Assembly (NCBI GenBank): GCA_938049795.1
Contig: CALLCD010000153.1
Coordinates: forward strand, 1-14,488
Direction of reading: 5' to 3'
From: an uncultured Hyphomonadaceae bacterium
GTDB lineage: Bacteria > Pseudomonadota > Alphaproteobacteria > Caulobacterales > Hyphomonadaceae
Length of the DNA: 14,488 bases
In this document: positions 14,351-14,488 of the stretch, piece by piece
Numbering within the stretch: position 1 is the stretch's first letter
How the letters are laid out: each line of letters begins with the position of its first letter
The notes under the pieces: model-generated
Told to the model about the DNA's origin: nothing
Databases searched by the model: none
Seen by the model: only the letters and a program-made list of their open reading frames with translations
Position numbers and translations under genes: made by a program

Positions 14351-14488
14351 TGCTCTGCCCCCAAGAAACTGGATCGCTTTTGGCTGGAGTTTCGGCTAAG
14401 TTTGGATTTGGCTGGGAGGAGAAGAAGCGATGCGAGCATCGAAGTTCACGGACGCCCAAAAGGCGTTTGTCATCAAGCAGGGCGAAGC
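14351..14488 (+). mobile_element. Left end of an IS3-family insertion sequence (partial)
   Basis: The homology break in the transporter gene is followed by TGCTCTGCCCCCAAGAAACT, which has the TG start and C-rich terminal-repeat look of IS3-family ends. About 80 bases later an orfA-like gene begins with a good ribosome site. The exact boundary is uncertain by several bases because the right end and target duplication lie outside the window. Confidence 0.65.
14430..14488 (+). CDS. IS3-family transposase OrfA, N-terminal fragment
   Basis: The reading frame begins MRASKFTDAQKAFVIKQGE and runs off the window. This matches the start of OrfA helix-turn-helix proteins of IS3-family elements (IS407-like group), whose N-termini commonly read KF(T/S)xxQxAFxxKQ. 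GGGAGGA (14414-14420) lies nine bases before the ATG. OrfA supplies DNA binding and is normally joined to the OrfB integrase by frameshifting. Only 19 complete codons are visible. Confidence 0.75.
   Translation, partial: MRASKFTDAQKAFVIKQGE

Noticed and set aside
14163..14399. Open frames opposite or beside the transporter fragment (plus frame at 14163 and minus frame at 14218-14439)
   Set aside because: Neither resembles a known protein, both span the transporter/IS junction, and the transporter frame explains the first part better.
14351..14488. Continuation of the transporter frame to the window end
   Set aside because: The frame is open but the residues become charged and unlike the family, and they overlap a well-formed OrfA start in another frame.

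Overview
The window comes from an alphaproteobacterium. The likeliest home is a Hyphomonadaceae- or sphingomonad-like lineage, judged from the style of the TonB-dependent receptor, the moderate GC content, the TTGAC-type -35 box and the IS3-type transposase start. That placement is an inference. Almost the whole window is one divergently transcribed catabolic island for an aromatic acid, closed on the right by a transporter gene that looks cut by an insertion sequence.

Left arm (6302 down to 2, minus strand): TonB-dependent receptor, metallo-beta-lactamase-fold hydrolase, HpaH-type hydratase, HpaI-type aldolase, and an aldehyde dehydrogenase of the succinate-semialdehyde type. The last four genes are 0 to 9 bases apart. 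Receptor and hydrolase are separated by 49 bases holding a perfect 10-bp hairpin.

Right arm (6461 to about 14350, plus strand): FAH-family hydrolase, ornithine-cyclodeaminase-family protein, bicupin protein related to gentisate/salicylate dioxygenases, Rieske oxygenase beta and alpha subunits (alpha close to NagG, salicylate 5-hydroxylase), Rieske ferredoxin, FAD ferredoxin reductase, a SnoaL/NTF2-like protein, a GntR/FCD regulator, and the start of a DASS (SLC13) transporter. The first eight genes overlap by 4 bases or lie within 9 bases of each other. The transporter frame stops resembling its family near 14345-14350, where an IS3-family element appears to begin; its orfA starts at 14430.

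Control region (6303-6460): a single TTGACAA serves as a candidate -35 box in both directions. Each candidate -10 is embedded in an ATGCAYGCAT palindrome, the two palindromes lying exactly 26 bp either side of the centre. A further copy lies downstream of the rightward start. This looks like one operator system, probably for the GntR protein encoded in the right arm.

Proposed working: the receptor brings in the substrate, the four-component Rieske oxygenase hydroxylates a salicylate- or anthranilate-like acid, and the bicupin opens the ring. The C7 2-oxo-dienedioate products could be handled by the FAH, hydratase, aldolase and aldehyde dehydrogenase to give pyruvate plus a C4 acid. No extradiol dioxygenase, HpaE or maleylpyruvate isomerase is present, so neither the textbook homoprotocatechuate route nor the textbook gentisate route is complete here. 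The mixture may be a less-described route; the substrate cannot be named from sequence alone.
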